From positions 1-64,000 of the forward strand of contig NZ_WKYV01000016.1 in assembly GCF_009677585.1 (NCBI RefSeq): a stretch of DNA of 64,000 nucleotides, read 5' to 3'. The notes beneath the pieces were generated by a model, which did not search any database, had not been told where the DNA came from, and saw nothing but the letters and a program-made list of their open reading frames with translations. This document shows positions 1-7,712 of the stretch, in pieces. This stretch comes from Lactonifactor sp. BIOML-A5. Lineage in GTDB: Bacteria > Bacillota > Clostridia > Lachnospirales > Lachnospiraceae. Position numbers and translations under genes: made by a program. How positions within the stretch are numbered: the first letter of the stretch is position 1; every line of letters begins with the position of its first letter.

Positions 1-352
1 ATTAACAAGTTCAATACCCTATAGCCTGCATAGTTTCATTTATGGTGGTGCCAAGTGTGCGGGCATGGGGGTTTAGTCCAGAAATAGGCTGCTCCTAGAA
101 CGGCTAAACAAGGTCGATTTTGCATATTGTATTAATGATTGTGGAGAGGTATAGTTGTAAGGTAAACGCTGGAGCGTTTACGGAAGGACGGAGAGCGGAA
201 CGAAAAATCTGTGATATGGCTGGAAATTATCCCTCCGACAAGGAGGTGCTGTATCTTGTCGGCATCATTATCATCCACTCACCACACTGCGAGTCCATTG
301 TCCTGTTGCAGCGGAAAGGGTGAGGTGAGAAAGGGGAGCAAGAGAAATAAGG
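1..352. other. Leader region without a convincing gene
   Basis: No homology-grade gene is visible. A reading frame at 120-323 is open, but it has no good start signal and an unremarkable product. At 232-246 there is a small hairpin, CCTCC-GACAA-GGAGG, which would hide a strong Shine-Dalgarno sequence (AAGGAGG) lying just before GTG/TTG codons at 246 and 256. The stretch precedes a recombinase remnant, so it is probably part of the same decayed mobile element. Confidence 0.4.
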
Positions 353-553
353 ATGAGGAAAATATTGAAAAATTGTATTCAGTGTAAGGTGTGCGGGGAG
401 GTGATTCAGTCAAAATCGGTGCATGATTTTAAGACCTGTTCCTGCGGTGCTTGCAGCGTGGATGGTGGATTGGAATATCTGCGAAGAGTAGCAGATGGCG
501 AGGAAAGTTATGCAGAATTATCGATAACAGAGGAAATCACTGATACAAAATAG
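353..553 (+). CDS. Small zinc-ribbon-like protein (DUF7695-type)
   Basis: A 66-residue protein with two cysteine pairs, CKVCGEVI near the N-terminus and CSCGAC about 20 residues later, which suggests a single zinc-ribbon fold. The sequence between and after them (SKSVHDF, then VDGGLEYLRR) matches the small family I know as DUF7695, common in Firmicutes and phages and without an assigned function. The ATG at 353 has only a weak ribosome binding site. A clear intrinsic terminator follows at 566-603, so the gene forms its own short unit ahead of a broken recombinase. The family assignment comes from pattern memory; function is unknown. Confidence 0.7.
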   Translation: MRKILKNCIQCKVCGEVIQSKSVHDFKTCSCGACSVDGGLEYLRRVADGEESYAELSITEEITDTK

Positions 554-565
554 TATAGAGGAAAT

Positions 566-603
566 AAAGACGTAAGGGCGAAGATGCTTTTACGTCTTTT
601 TTC
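566..603 (+). terminator. Intrinsic terminator after the zinc-ribbon gene
   Basis: Perfect 10-bp stem AAAGACGTAA / TTACGTCTTT (566-575 and 590-599) with a 14-nt loop, followed by a T-rich run. It separates the small gene from the recombinase remnant. Confidence 0.8.
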
Positions 604-626
604 TTATGGGGAGGTGGGAATGCTTT

Positions 627-1785
627 ATGAAGAAAATCCGATTAATACCTGTTCCGCCCAAAGAACCAAAACGATTGAGGGTAGCGGCCTATTGTCGTGT
701 TAGTACAAGGAGTAAGGAACAGAGAGCCAGTCGGTTCCGACAAATATGGGCATATATGAATCAGATATTGAATCATCCGGATTGGGAATTTGCCGGAATC
801 TTTTATGATTTTGGAAAAAGCGGATTACGGAAAAAGGGGCGTACAGGGTTAGAAAAGGTGCTAAAACAGGCGGACGCTGGGGAGGTAGATTACATACTCA
901 CCAAATCGGTGAGCAGAGTATCAAGAGACACATTGGAAATTCTAAACATAGTTAGATATTTAAAGGAAAGGGGTATTTCTATGTATTTTGAAAATGAAAA
1001 GCTGGATTCTATGAATCCCGAAGCTGAGGCTTATATTACACTGGCAGGTGCGGTGGCGCAAGAGGAGAGCAGAAATATGAGTGAGAATATGAAATGGGCG
1101 GTTACAAGAAACTTTGAATAGGGGATTTTTACAAATTATAAGGCATTTATGGGGTATCGGTGTGTAGATGGGGAGTTGGAGATTGTTTCAGAACAGGCAG
1201 AGGTAGTGAAACAAATATTCGATTTATATCTGGCGGGGTATACCTTTGCACAGATTAAGAAGGAGCTGGAAAAACAGAAGATAAAGACGGCAACAGGAAA
1301 GGAAAGCTGGGATGTCACGACTATTCAGAAAATGTTGAAAAATGAAAAATATAAAGGGGATGCATTGTTGCAAAAGACTTTTACAGAAGATTATCTCCAT
1401 GGTATCAGAAAGGAAAACACAGGCCAGCGGGCTAAGTATTATGTAAAAGGAAGCCATCCGGCGATTATTTCTTCAGAAATTTATGATGAGGTGCAAGAGG
1501 AAATGTTCCAGAGAGCGAGATTGATAGTTGATGAGAACGGAGCGAGGGAAAATCGTGTGGAGATGTGGTACGAGAATGGAAAAGGGAAAGGATTGTTGCG
1601 GACATTCTCCGACCTTAAAAGATGATCAGATAAAGAATATTTTGGGAGAGAAAGTATGTGGTGGTGTTTATGAAGAAGATGTTGTACGGAAAGAAGTAAA
1701 ACGGATTGATGTATATGAAACGCAGATCATTATTTGCTTTTATGAGGGAGAGCGGTATTGCGTTTGCAGTTTGCATTCGAGTTAA
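627..1785 (+). pseudogene. Large serine recombinase, broken
   Basis: Remnant of a large serine site-specific recombinase of the type carried by Firmicutes integrative elements. The resolvase domain is visible from ATG 627 (RBS GGGAGG at 609-614), with the catalytic serine in the AAYCRVST motif. An in-frame TAG at 1119-1121 interrupts the conserved FE-x-GIFTNYKAFMGY segment; the normal residue there is usually lysine, so one base change explains it. Reading continues in the same frame through the recombinase domain to 1625. The C-terminal part (VWRCGTRMEKGKDCCGHSPT onward) then continues in another frame to 1785, and most of the zinc-ribbon region is deleted. An amber codon, a deletion and a frameshift together mean the gene is dead. 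It was probably the integrase of an element that has since decayed. Confidence 0.85.
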
Positions 1786-1924
1786 ATATTTCAAAATCAG
1801 TAAGAATACGAGTTGTGATAAAAGCAGAATGTGGCTAGACATACCGCAGGCAAGTGTGGTCAAAATACGGCGTGAAAAAGCCTGTGTGACGCTGTGACAG
1901 CAGAACGAAGCACGGAGCGAAGAA

Positions 1925-2441
1925 GTGCAGGTATTCGCCCATACTGATGGAAAAACCCTGCATGAAGCCATTATGGAGGCTATCAACAACAAGGTGGAGG
2001 ATCATAGAGAATTTGTGGAAGCTTTTCGGGAGAATGTCATCCGGATTTTTGGCAATTACTCCGCCGACAGAGAGCCTACGGAATATGGCAGACAGATTGA
2101 CAGCCTTCAGAAGCAAATGATGACACTGATTGAGGAAAGCACCAGGCTGGAAGACACGGATGAGGAATTCGATAGACAGTACCGTGAAATCGAAGACCAG
2201 ATCAAGGAGCTGAAGTAGAAAAAATCCAAACGGATACGGGAGATATGGCTGGCAAAATCCTACGAACAGCGGGCGCAGAATGTGAACGGCTACAAAAAAG
2301 ACTGGAAGTCTGAAACGGCAGTTCTATGATGCTCTCGTCAGGAGGCTCATCCAGAGCATCAAGGTCATCAATGAGAATAAAATAGAAATCCAATTTGAAT
2401 CAGGCATAGTCATGAGACAGGATATCTTGTGCGATGACTGA
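1925..2441 (+). pseudogene. Serine recombinase C-terminal remnant
   Basis: The C-terminal third of a second serine recombinase. The piece at 1925-2218 carries the KTLHEAIMEAINN and FRENVIRIFGNY segments plus a coiled-coil stretch. A stop at 2218 is followed in the same frame by more family sequence (KSYEQRAQNVNGY). After a frameshift near 2320 the usual end RRLIQSIKVI...GIVMRQ is readable up to TGA 2439-2441. Traces of the preceding zinc-ribbon region may lie at 1830-1925. No N-terminal catalytic domain precedes it. With the broken recombinase at 627 this looks like a degraded tandem recombinase module. The fragment is certain; whether it is one gene or a fusion of decayed copies is not. Confidence 0.75.
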
Positions 2442-2446
2442 GGTGT

Positions 2447-2479
2447 CAGCAGGGACTGAACGGAGGTTGGTCCCTGCTG
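2447..2479. terminator. Hairpin after recombinase remnant
   Basis: Perfect 10-bp inverted repeat CAGCAGGGAC / GTCCCTGCTG with a 13-nt loop, six bases after the recombinase stop. No T-run follows, so it may be a processing or recombination hairpin rather than a true terminator. Confidence 0.45.
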
Positions 2480-2492
2480 GCGAGTACATATC

Positions 2493-2547
2493 ACTGGTAA
2501 GAATAAAATCCTCAGACGGTAGGCTAAGGACTTTATTGTTGGCAGTG
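2493..2547 (+). repeat. Dispersed hairpin element, copy 1
   Basis: About 55 bp that begins ACTGGTAAGAATAA and ends TTTATTGTTGGCAGTG. A second copy with the same ends lies at 3077-3135. The right end continues into a palindrome, TGGCAGTG-GT-CACTGCCA, at 2540-2557. The two copies bracket the yhcG remnant. Confidence 0.5.
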
Positions 2548-2841
2548 GTCACTGCCAGCGTAAATTCACAGGTACTTTGACTTATCATAAGTATCTTATT
2601 CTGGCGATGCGGAGCATCCTCAAATCTCAAAATCTATGTTATAATCTAAACGCAGGCAATAGAAATGGAGTGAGCTTGAAAAAGCTTGGTCTCCATTTTG
2701 GTAGGAATGATAAGGTTTCCGCCAAGATCAAATTGCACCTTTAGGGAATCTTTTTCACACAATCAACACATTTCGAGGCTTGTGTGGAATTAGTGAGAAA
2801 AGCTTGATTCCAGGAGAGTTGCAGTTTTCTAAACAAAAAAA

Positions 2842-3084
2842 GCGGAGATCCAAAAGCAGCGGATTTCGGATGTGCTGAATGCGAATTCCAGCATGATATG
2901 CCTGTACTGAAACATTGACAGAGCCATCTTGAAAAAACAGGAGGAAGAAGGCTGGGGAGCAAAAGTCATCGACCGCATGGCCAAGGATCTAAAGGACGCA
3001 TTTCCTGAGAACTGGCCTGATTTTGAAATTGTGCAACGGGCTGTTGCACAATTAGAATTCAGATATACAGAACGATACTGGTAA
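2842..3084 (+). pseudogene. YhcG/DUF1016 nuclease N-terminal remnant
   Basis: A reading frame at 2842-3084 recalls the N-terminal domain of the YhcG (DUF1016, PDDEXK nuclease) family: QKQRISDVLNANSSMICLY, then EEEGWGAKVIDRMAKDLKDA, then WPDFEIVQRAVAQL. Intact members normally read ...MICLYW-EIGR..., but here the tryptophan codon is TGA. The conserved stretch around GFSPRNLKYMRxF between KDAFP and the WPDFEIV segment is deleted. The C-terminal nuclease domain is absent. The remnant ends inside copy 2 of the dispersed repeat, which may mark the breakpoint. Family assignment is by motif memory and fairly firm. Confidence 0.65.
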
Positions 3085-3135
3085 GAATAAGACGCTTGAG
3101 CCGTTGCTGGTTCGAGTGTTTTACTGTTGGCAGTG
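3077..3135 (+). repeat. Dispersed hairpin element, copy 2
   Basis: About 59 bp with the same ACTGGTAAGAATAA start as copy 1 (2493) and a TTTACTGTTGGCAGTG end. The middle differs in sequence but can pair (CTTGAGCC against GGTTCGAG), as expected of a structured repeat. It overlaps the end of the yhcG remnant. Confidence 0.5.
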
Positions 3136-3217
3136 TTGCAGTTGAGGCGATAGGTATGGCTGAGCGATAATGCGATCAGAAAGGTTTTAGAAATATGAAT
3201 AATGAAATAGAAAATAA

Positions 3218-3260
3218 ATGAATTTCATTCATTGACAAAGATAAAAGGAAGTGATAGGAT
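3218..3260 (+). promoter_or_regulatory. tetR promoter with overlapping operator
   Basis: The promoter is TTGACA (3232-3237), a 17-nt spacer and TAGGAT (3255-3260). An imperfect dyad (ATGAAT-T-TCATTCAT, 3218-3232) abuts and overlaps the -35 box. The half-site TCATTCAT is the same as in the perfect dyad before the downstream MATE gene, so both are probably bound by the TetR protein encoded here. Confidence 0.7.
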
Positions 3261-3284
3261 AGAACCTGTAAGGAGGTCTTGCCT

Positions 3285-3863
3285 ATGCGTGTTGTTAAAA
3301 ATCCGGAGGAGAGAAAAGCAGAGATTTTATCCGCCGCAATTCGGGTGTTTGCCAGAAAAGGATATGATAAGACATCAATTTCCGATATTGCCAAAGAAAT
3401 CGGAATTTCTCAAGGACTTTGTTATCGGTATTATACTTCCAAAGAAGAAATCTATGATGCGGCGCTGGATGAGTATGCGGATTATATTGCCCGGGAAAAT
3501 CTGCGGCGGTATGACCTGCGTGGAAAGACACTGAAGGAAATGATTCAGGAAATGAGTGGTCATGTGGATGATTATGTGGAATTCGAACAGGGACAGAGAG
3601 AATTATTTGAATTGTTTCATAAGGGCGATAACAAAAGGCTGCACGACCAATTGTTTGTGAGGGTGGCAAAGAAGCTGGTCCCAATTCTTACGCAGTTTTT
3701 TGTGGAAGCAAAGGAACGAGGAGAGATTACCGTGTCAGATCCGCAGACAGTGGCATATTTCTTCGTGTATGGTCAAATGGGAATGCTGATGGACCCGGAT
3801 ATCAATGAAACAGACTGCACCAAACGAATCCAGGATTTTATGATAGAATCTTTAAATTTATAA
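3285..3863 (+). CDS. TetR/AcrR family transcriptional repressor
   Basis: A 192-residue one-component repressor. The N-terminal helix-turn-helix is typical: an AEILSAAIRVFARKGYDKTS segment, then SDIAKEIGISQGLCYRYYTS at roughly residues 28-48, followed by an all-helical ligand domain. The start is ATG 3285 with AGGAGG eight bases upstream; a TTG two codons earlier is too close to the Shine-Dalgarno. It is co-oriented with the MATE exporter 128 bp downstream, and both promoters carry TCATTCAT half-sites. The likely job is drug-responsive repression of itself and the exporter. The ligand is unknown. It sits between dead mobile elements but is itself intact. Confidence 0.85.
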   Translation: MRVVKNPEERKAEILSAAIRVFARKGYDKTSISDIAKEIGISQGLCYRYYTSKEEIYDAALDEYADYIARENLRRYDLRGKTLKEMIQEMSGHVDDYVEFEQGQRELFELFHKGDNKRLHDQLFVRVAKKLVPILTQFFVEAKERGEITVSDPQTVAYFFVYGQMGMLMDPDINETDCTKRIQDFMIESLNL

Positions 3864-3948
3864 CAGATGGATAGGAAGCTTTTATCTGCAATGCAAGCCC
3901 GGGCCGAAGGCTTTGTGCAAAAAGCCTGGGTAACTTTATAAACAATAA

Positions 3949-3967
3949 ATGAATGAAAATCATTCAT
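3949..3967 (+). promoter_or_regulatory. Dyad operator before MATE exporter
   Basis: Perfect inverted repeat ATGAATGA-AAA-TCATTCAT, 25 bp before the MATE start codon. It shares its half-site with the tetR promoter dyad and is the probable TetR-binding site. Confidence 0.7.
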
Positions 3968-3991
3968 CCAACAACAAAGAGGTACAAACAA

Positions 3992-5350
3992 ATGAACAGT
4001 AAAATTGATTTTGTAAATGGTAAGACAGGAACCAGTCTGTTAAAAATGGTCATGCCGCTTCTTATGGCGATGTTTCTCACCATGGCTTATAACATGGTGG
4101 ATAGTTTGTGGGTCGGTAATCTACTGGGTGAGAATGCCTATGCGGCATTGGCAGATTCCACGGCATTGATTTTGATTTTGAATGCCATTGCTATGGGGGC
4201 CGGAAATGGCATTGCCATTCTGATTGCTCATGTGGTTGGTGCGGGGGAAAAGCAGAAGGCTGAAAGAATGGTTGGAGTGGTTGTGTTTTTATCTGTGCTT
4301 TTCTCTGCTGTCATCATGATTCTTGCCGAGGTGCTGCTACCTGCTATTTTGCGGGCTTTGCAGACACCACAGGAGATTTTTAATGACGCTTATGGATACT
4401 TGTCCATTTATTTACTGGGGTATGTATTTTTGTATCTCTATGTACAGTTTACTTCTATATTCAGAGCATATGGAGATCCCATGCTTCAGATGAAAGGAAT
4501 GTTTTTTACAACACTGTTTAATGCAGTAATCGATCCATTTCTGATTCGTCTGATGGGATTAAATGGAGCAGCCTGGGCAACCGTGCTGTCAGAGGTTTTA
4601 TGTCTTGGATATGCGATCCTTTATTATCGGAAAAAGAAGCTGTTTTCCATCGATATGAAAGGAATCTGGAAAGAACATGCATATGTAACACAGATTTTAT
4701 CAGATGCAATCCCCTCTGCCCTGCAGCAATGTATGCCGGCCATCAGCTCTGCCGTTATGGTGGTGCTTGTCAGCAGCTTTGGTGTGACGAGTATCGCTGC
4801 TTACGGTGTGACCAATAAGCTTGAAATCTTCCTGTTTTATCCTGCAATGGCAATGAATATGGCGCTGGTGACAAGCGTGGGGCAATGCGCCGGTGCCGGT
4901 AGAATAGACAGGGTGAAAGATTATATGAAATTTGCCTGCCTGATAGGCAGTATCTTTGTGGGTGTGGTTTCTGTGCTTATCATTCTGTTTGCGGGACAGT
5001 TGTCACATCTGTTTGTACCGGCAGATGCCGCTGCCGAGATCGTGAAGAGGTTTTTCTCCATCATCAGTATCGGGTATGTGATGTACATGCTGACTAGCTG
5101 CTTCTTGGGGGAATTAAGCGGACTTGGGAAGTCAGGCTTTTCCATGCTGCTGTTTTTTGTGTACTATATTGTGGTCAGGGTTCCGCTGGCAAGTGTTTTC
5201 GTACGGACGTCCTTGGGGCTTGACGGTATTTGGGTTTCTATATTAATCAGTCATGTGTTGGCGGCTGTGCTGGCAGGAATTGTGGCAGTCAAAAATCTCG
5301 CGGGTGATGTGAGTGTTTTTCATCAGAATGGAGAAAATGCCAGTGACTAA
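3992..5350 (+). CDS. MATE family multidrug efflux transporter
   Basis: A 452-residue integral membrane protein with about twelve hydrophobic segments and the MATE hallmarks: a MVMPLLMAMFLTMAYNMVDS N-terminus, a GAGNGIAILIA segment in TM2-3 and a second-half repeat beginning near IPSALQQCMPA. MATE proteins export cationic drugs and metabolites in exchange for Na+ or H+. ATG 3992 is preferred (GAGGT about 12 bases upstream); an ATG 39 bases earlier would put the start inside the operator palindrome. It is paired with the upstream TetR gene through matching operators. Substrate unknown. A hairpin terminator at 5478-5528 follows. Confidence 0.85.
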   Translation: MNSKIDFVNGKTGTSLLKMVMPLLMAMFLTMAYNMVDSLWVGNLLGENAYAALADSTALILILNAIAMGAGNGIAILIAHVVGAGEKQKAERMVGVVVFLSVLFSAVIMILAEVLLPAILRALQTPQEIFNDAYGYLSIYLLGYVFLYLYVQFTSIFRAYGDPMLQMKGMFFTTLFNAVIDPFLIRLMGLNGAAWATVLSEVLCLGYAILYYRKKKLFSIDMKGIWKEHAYVTQILSDAIPSALQQCMPAISSAVMVVLVSSFGVTSIAAYGVTNKLEIFLFYPAMAMNMALVTSVGQCAGAGRIDRVKDYMKFACLIGSIFVGVVSVLIILFAGQLSHLFVPADAAAEIVKRFFSIISIGYVMYMLTSCFLGELSGLGKSGFSMLLFFVYYIVVRVPLASVFVRTSLGLDGIWVSILISHVLAAVLAGIVAVKNLAGDVSVFHQNGENASD

Positions 5351-5477
5351 GTAGATAGATTTGGACTTACAGAGATACCGGAGTTCACAGATACTATTAT
5401 CAACTGTGAATGCACCCCGTGGTCACAGGTGGTGAGTTGACAGTTAGATCAGACAGTTTAACGTCTTATAATTTATG

Positions 5478-5528
5478 AATAACCTCAAAATCCTGGCATA
5501 CGAAAAAGATCTCTGGGGATTGGTTATT
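5478..5528 (+). terminator. Probable terminator after MATE gene
   Basis: AATAACC (5478-5484) pairs with GGTTATT (5522-5528), and an inner AATCC/GGATT pair extends the stem; TTTT follows. The loop is long, so confidence is moderate. The remainder of 5351-5604 shows nothing else. Confidence 0.5.
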
Positions 5529-5599
5529 TTAAGACTAATTCCTACAGGCCTCTATGGTTTTTGTGAAAGTTGCCTGGTCTGTGGCGGTTCGTAAATTTG

Positions 5600-6850
5600 T
5601 GTGTTTAGCGTTTTAGCAGCTTCGGTGTCAGCATCACCTGGTCGGGAGCGACATACCGGAGCTGCAGCGCTTTCAAGACTTCTTCATCATACCATTTGCA
5701 GGCTTCTGCATAGGGTGTACTGCCAATCAAGGCCTATTCTGGTTACTGCGCATCAGATCACAGTAATAAATACTGGTTCTGCGGCTCCTATCCGGTGATG
5801 CTTCCAAACCATCTGGATCCCGAAACTCCACGCCCCGGTCCGTGAGTATGACCGGAAATAAAAAGGTAAATTCATCTGCACCGCCCAGGCGTGCCTGTAA
5901 GCTGTTAAATACAGCCTTTACCGCGCCGGGAGTGCAGCGATAAAGCAGATGGGCATAGAACAACTCTGTTTCGGGGAAGTAGAATGTCAGGATGCATTTG
6001 TCGGAGCCTTTGACTGATTTGACCGTATCCATTTCCGCAAAGTCCATCTCATCCAAATGAGACTGCTTAAAATCCTGGTAGGTCCTTCCGATAAAGACCT
6101 CCCGGTTTTTGATTTGTGTGTTGTGAACTTTTCTGGGTTTAAATTTCATCTTGCGCTTCAGGTCGATATTCCTGGTGAGCAGGACTCCCTGATTGGTGTA
6201 ATTATAGAGAGTGCTGACTGAGATGCCAAGCTCTGGATGACTGGCCACAATCATGTATGGGGACTGGCTCTGCATGACCAATGGCCTCACTACGGAATCA
6301 ATGGCATGAAGTTCCTTCCTTGAGAGGGGAATGCCCTGCCTGGAAGCGGAAAGACGTTCAGAATACATTCTGTGGGCAGCAATGGTATTGTAATCATATT
6401 TGGTGGAAATAGGGCATTTGTTCCTTTGCTGTGTGCATCCATTACAGACAAAAGGTGCTTTCTGAATTCGCCGGCATTGCTCTGGTTCAAAGCCATTACA
6501 GACCCGGTTGCAGATACTGCAGGAGCGGCATAAGGTATCACAGAGAATCAGTTTGCGGCATGCATTTGTTTTCTTGCAGCGGAAGCGGTGGACACAAACG
6601 TTGTGTGGGTTATTAAAGCTGCCGCGGTTCCAGGTGTTGGCGATTCTGTTTCTGAACACCTTATCGGAAATGGTGGATGGATCTTTACAGAGGTATCTGG
6701 AAATCTCGCGGAAGGACTTGCCTTCATTCAGAGAACGCTCAATATAAGCACGGTCATCAAGGGTGAGATGTTTATGGTCTCCTGGAATTAATTTAGACAT
6801 AGCGTTTCCTCCTTTAACGCCACCAGGACCAGACAACAGATCGAACTATA
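5600..6850 (-). mobile_element. IS30-type insertion sequence, degenerate
   Basis: The extent is judged from the transposase remnant on the minus strand (5605-6800). I could not identify terminal inverted repeats or a target duplication with confidence, so the outer borders are approximate. The element lies between the MATE gene and the CRISPR-Cas promoter region. Confidence 0.6.
5605..6800 (-). pseudogene. IS30 family transposase, internally deleted
   Basis: The start is ATG 6800 with AAAGGAGG ten bases upstream. The N-terminal HTH (LTLDDRAYIERSLNEGKSFR, then ISRYLCKDPSTISDKV) and the cysteine-rich segment fit the long IS30-like transposases of Clostridia. Catalytic aspartates appear in FAEMDTVKS and in LTDRGVEF. 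After YYCDLMRSNQ the frame closes at 5727. A different frame then resumes with family C-terminal sequence (YAEACKWYDEEVLKAL, then YVAPDQVMLTPKLLKR) ending at 5605. The piece between, which should carry the catalytic glutamate in a KGAxEKNH-like motif, is deleted. The DDE triad is therefore incomplete and the enzyme should be inactive. Confidence 0.85.
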
Positions 6851-7310
6851 AAACAGCGGGGACGTATGTGCAAGAGTTAGCTCCACTTGTCCAGGATTAA
6901 ATCCTATCTTGGATGATGGGGGTAGGGTTTAGAAAAACAATCCAGGTATTTTCAATGTTGTGTAACTTTGCATTGCGTTGCCTCCTTCGATTTATTGTTG
7001 CAGCTTATTCTACATCAATAAATATATCAAAGGTGGTGCATTTTCATCGTAATATACACCAAAAACATCAGATATGCTTACGGGAAAAGATTCTTTTTGG
7101 GGTAATCGAGCAGAAATTTATGTTTTACTGGGGGAACGTAAGAAAGACGAAACGGGTGCTTGAGTATTAAACTTAGGCACCCGTTTTTCATGTCAGAATA
7201 CATCAAAACAATATTTTCTATCCACAAACGTTCTATTCACAAGCAAGAATGTTTGACCTAATCACTTTACCATTAAAAAATCAAATGTTCAATATAAAAT
7301 GAAAAATATA
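6801..7310. other. Intergenic region upstream of cas promoter
   Basis: No gene is supported here. A frame at 6913-7170 on the plus strand lacks a ribosome binding site and resembles nothing I know. The only firm structure is the terminator-like hairpin at 7150-7188. The stretch is increasingly AT-rich toward the cas promoter. Confidence 0.5.
7150..7188 (+). terminator. Intrinsic terminator upstream of cas operon
   Basis: Perfect 10-bp stem AAACGGGTGC / GCACCCGTTT (7150-7159 and 7177-7186) followed by TTTTC. It insulates the cas promoter from upstream transcription. Confidence 0.8.
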
Positions 7311-7339
7311 TTGACATGTATGGAAAACATTGCTATATT
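7311..7339 (+). promoter_or_regulatory. Probable cas operon promoter
   Basis: TTGACA (7311-7316), 17-nt spacer, TATATT (7334-7339), close to the sigma-A consensus, in an AT-rich stretch. Transcription from here gives a leader of roughly 370 nt before cas3, with a hairpin at 7409-7438 and a short ORF at 7619-7690. Confidence 0.7.
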
Positions 7340-7408
7340 GTTAATATAAAGATGGATAAATGTCAGAAATACATCAAATCAATAGAAGATGTATGATGAG
7401 TGATAATT

Positions 7409-7438
7409 ATTACCCGGCAATTGGGATTGCCAGGTAAT
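7409..7438 (+). promoter_or_regulatory. Hairpin in cas operon leader
   Basis: ATTACC-C-GGCAA / TTGCC-A-GGTAAT, an 11-bp stem with one internal C-A mismatch and a 6-nt loop. No T-run follows, so it is not a classical terminator; it could stabilise the leader or act as a protein-binding site. Confidence 0.4.
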
Positions 7439-7618
7439 ACTCGAAAGAATTAGCTCGCAACTAAACCATTCGATAAAATAATTTTATATAATTTTTGTCA
7501 AATGGTCAACCACTTTCGGGAGAATCACATACCGGAAAGGAGTATGATGGAAATAAGGTGTCTATTATCATCTATCTTTTTTAGAAAAACAGTAGTAAAA
7601 TAAAAGGAGAGATAGACC

Positions 7619-7690
7619 ATGATAAGATATTATTTAAATTTGGACACAAAAGGGAACCCAAATAATGACAATGAGGCTCATCGTGGATAA
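7619..7690 (+). CDS. 23-residue leader ORF before cas3
   Basis: A short frame with a strong ribosome binding site (AAAAGGAGAG at 7602-7611, about 7 bases from the ATG) encoding 23 residues that begin MIRYYLNLDTKGNPN and end NDNEAHRG. It stops 22 bases before the cas3 start. The pattern YYLN...NDNEAHR recalls the N-terminus of small Firmicutes proteins that begin YYLN...GDHEVH, so it may be a truncated copy of such a gene. It may equally be a leader peptide coupling translation to cas3. The good RBS is what supports it; no function is assigned. Confidence 0.35.
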   Translation: MIRYYLNLDTKGNPNNDNEAHRG

Positions 7691-7712
7691 AACATCATAT
7701 GGAGGAGATGCT

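Noticed and set aside
120..323. A 67-codon open frame near the left edge
   Set aside because: No ribosome binding site for its ATG, odd composition and no recognisable motif; only the hairpin-masked Shine-Dalgarno inside it is notable.
627..1785. Programmed amber read-through of the recombinase
   Set aside because: The same gene also has a deletion and a frameshift that remove the zinc ribbon, so decay explains it better.
6913..7170. An 85-codon frame between the IS30 remnant and the cas promoter
   Set aside because: No RBS, no family resemblance, and it ends inside a terminator hairpin; most likely chance.
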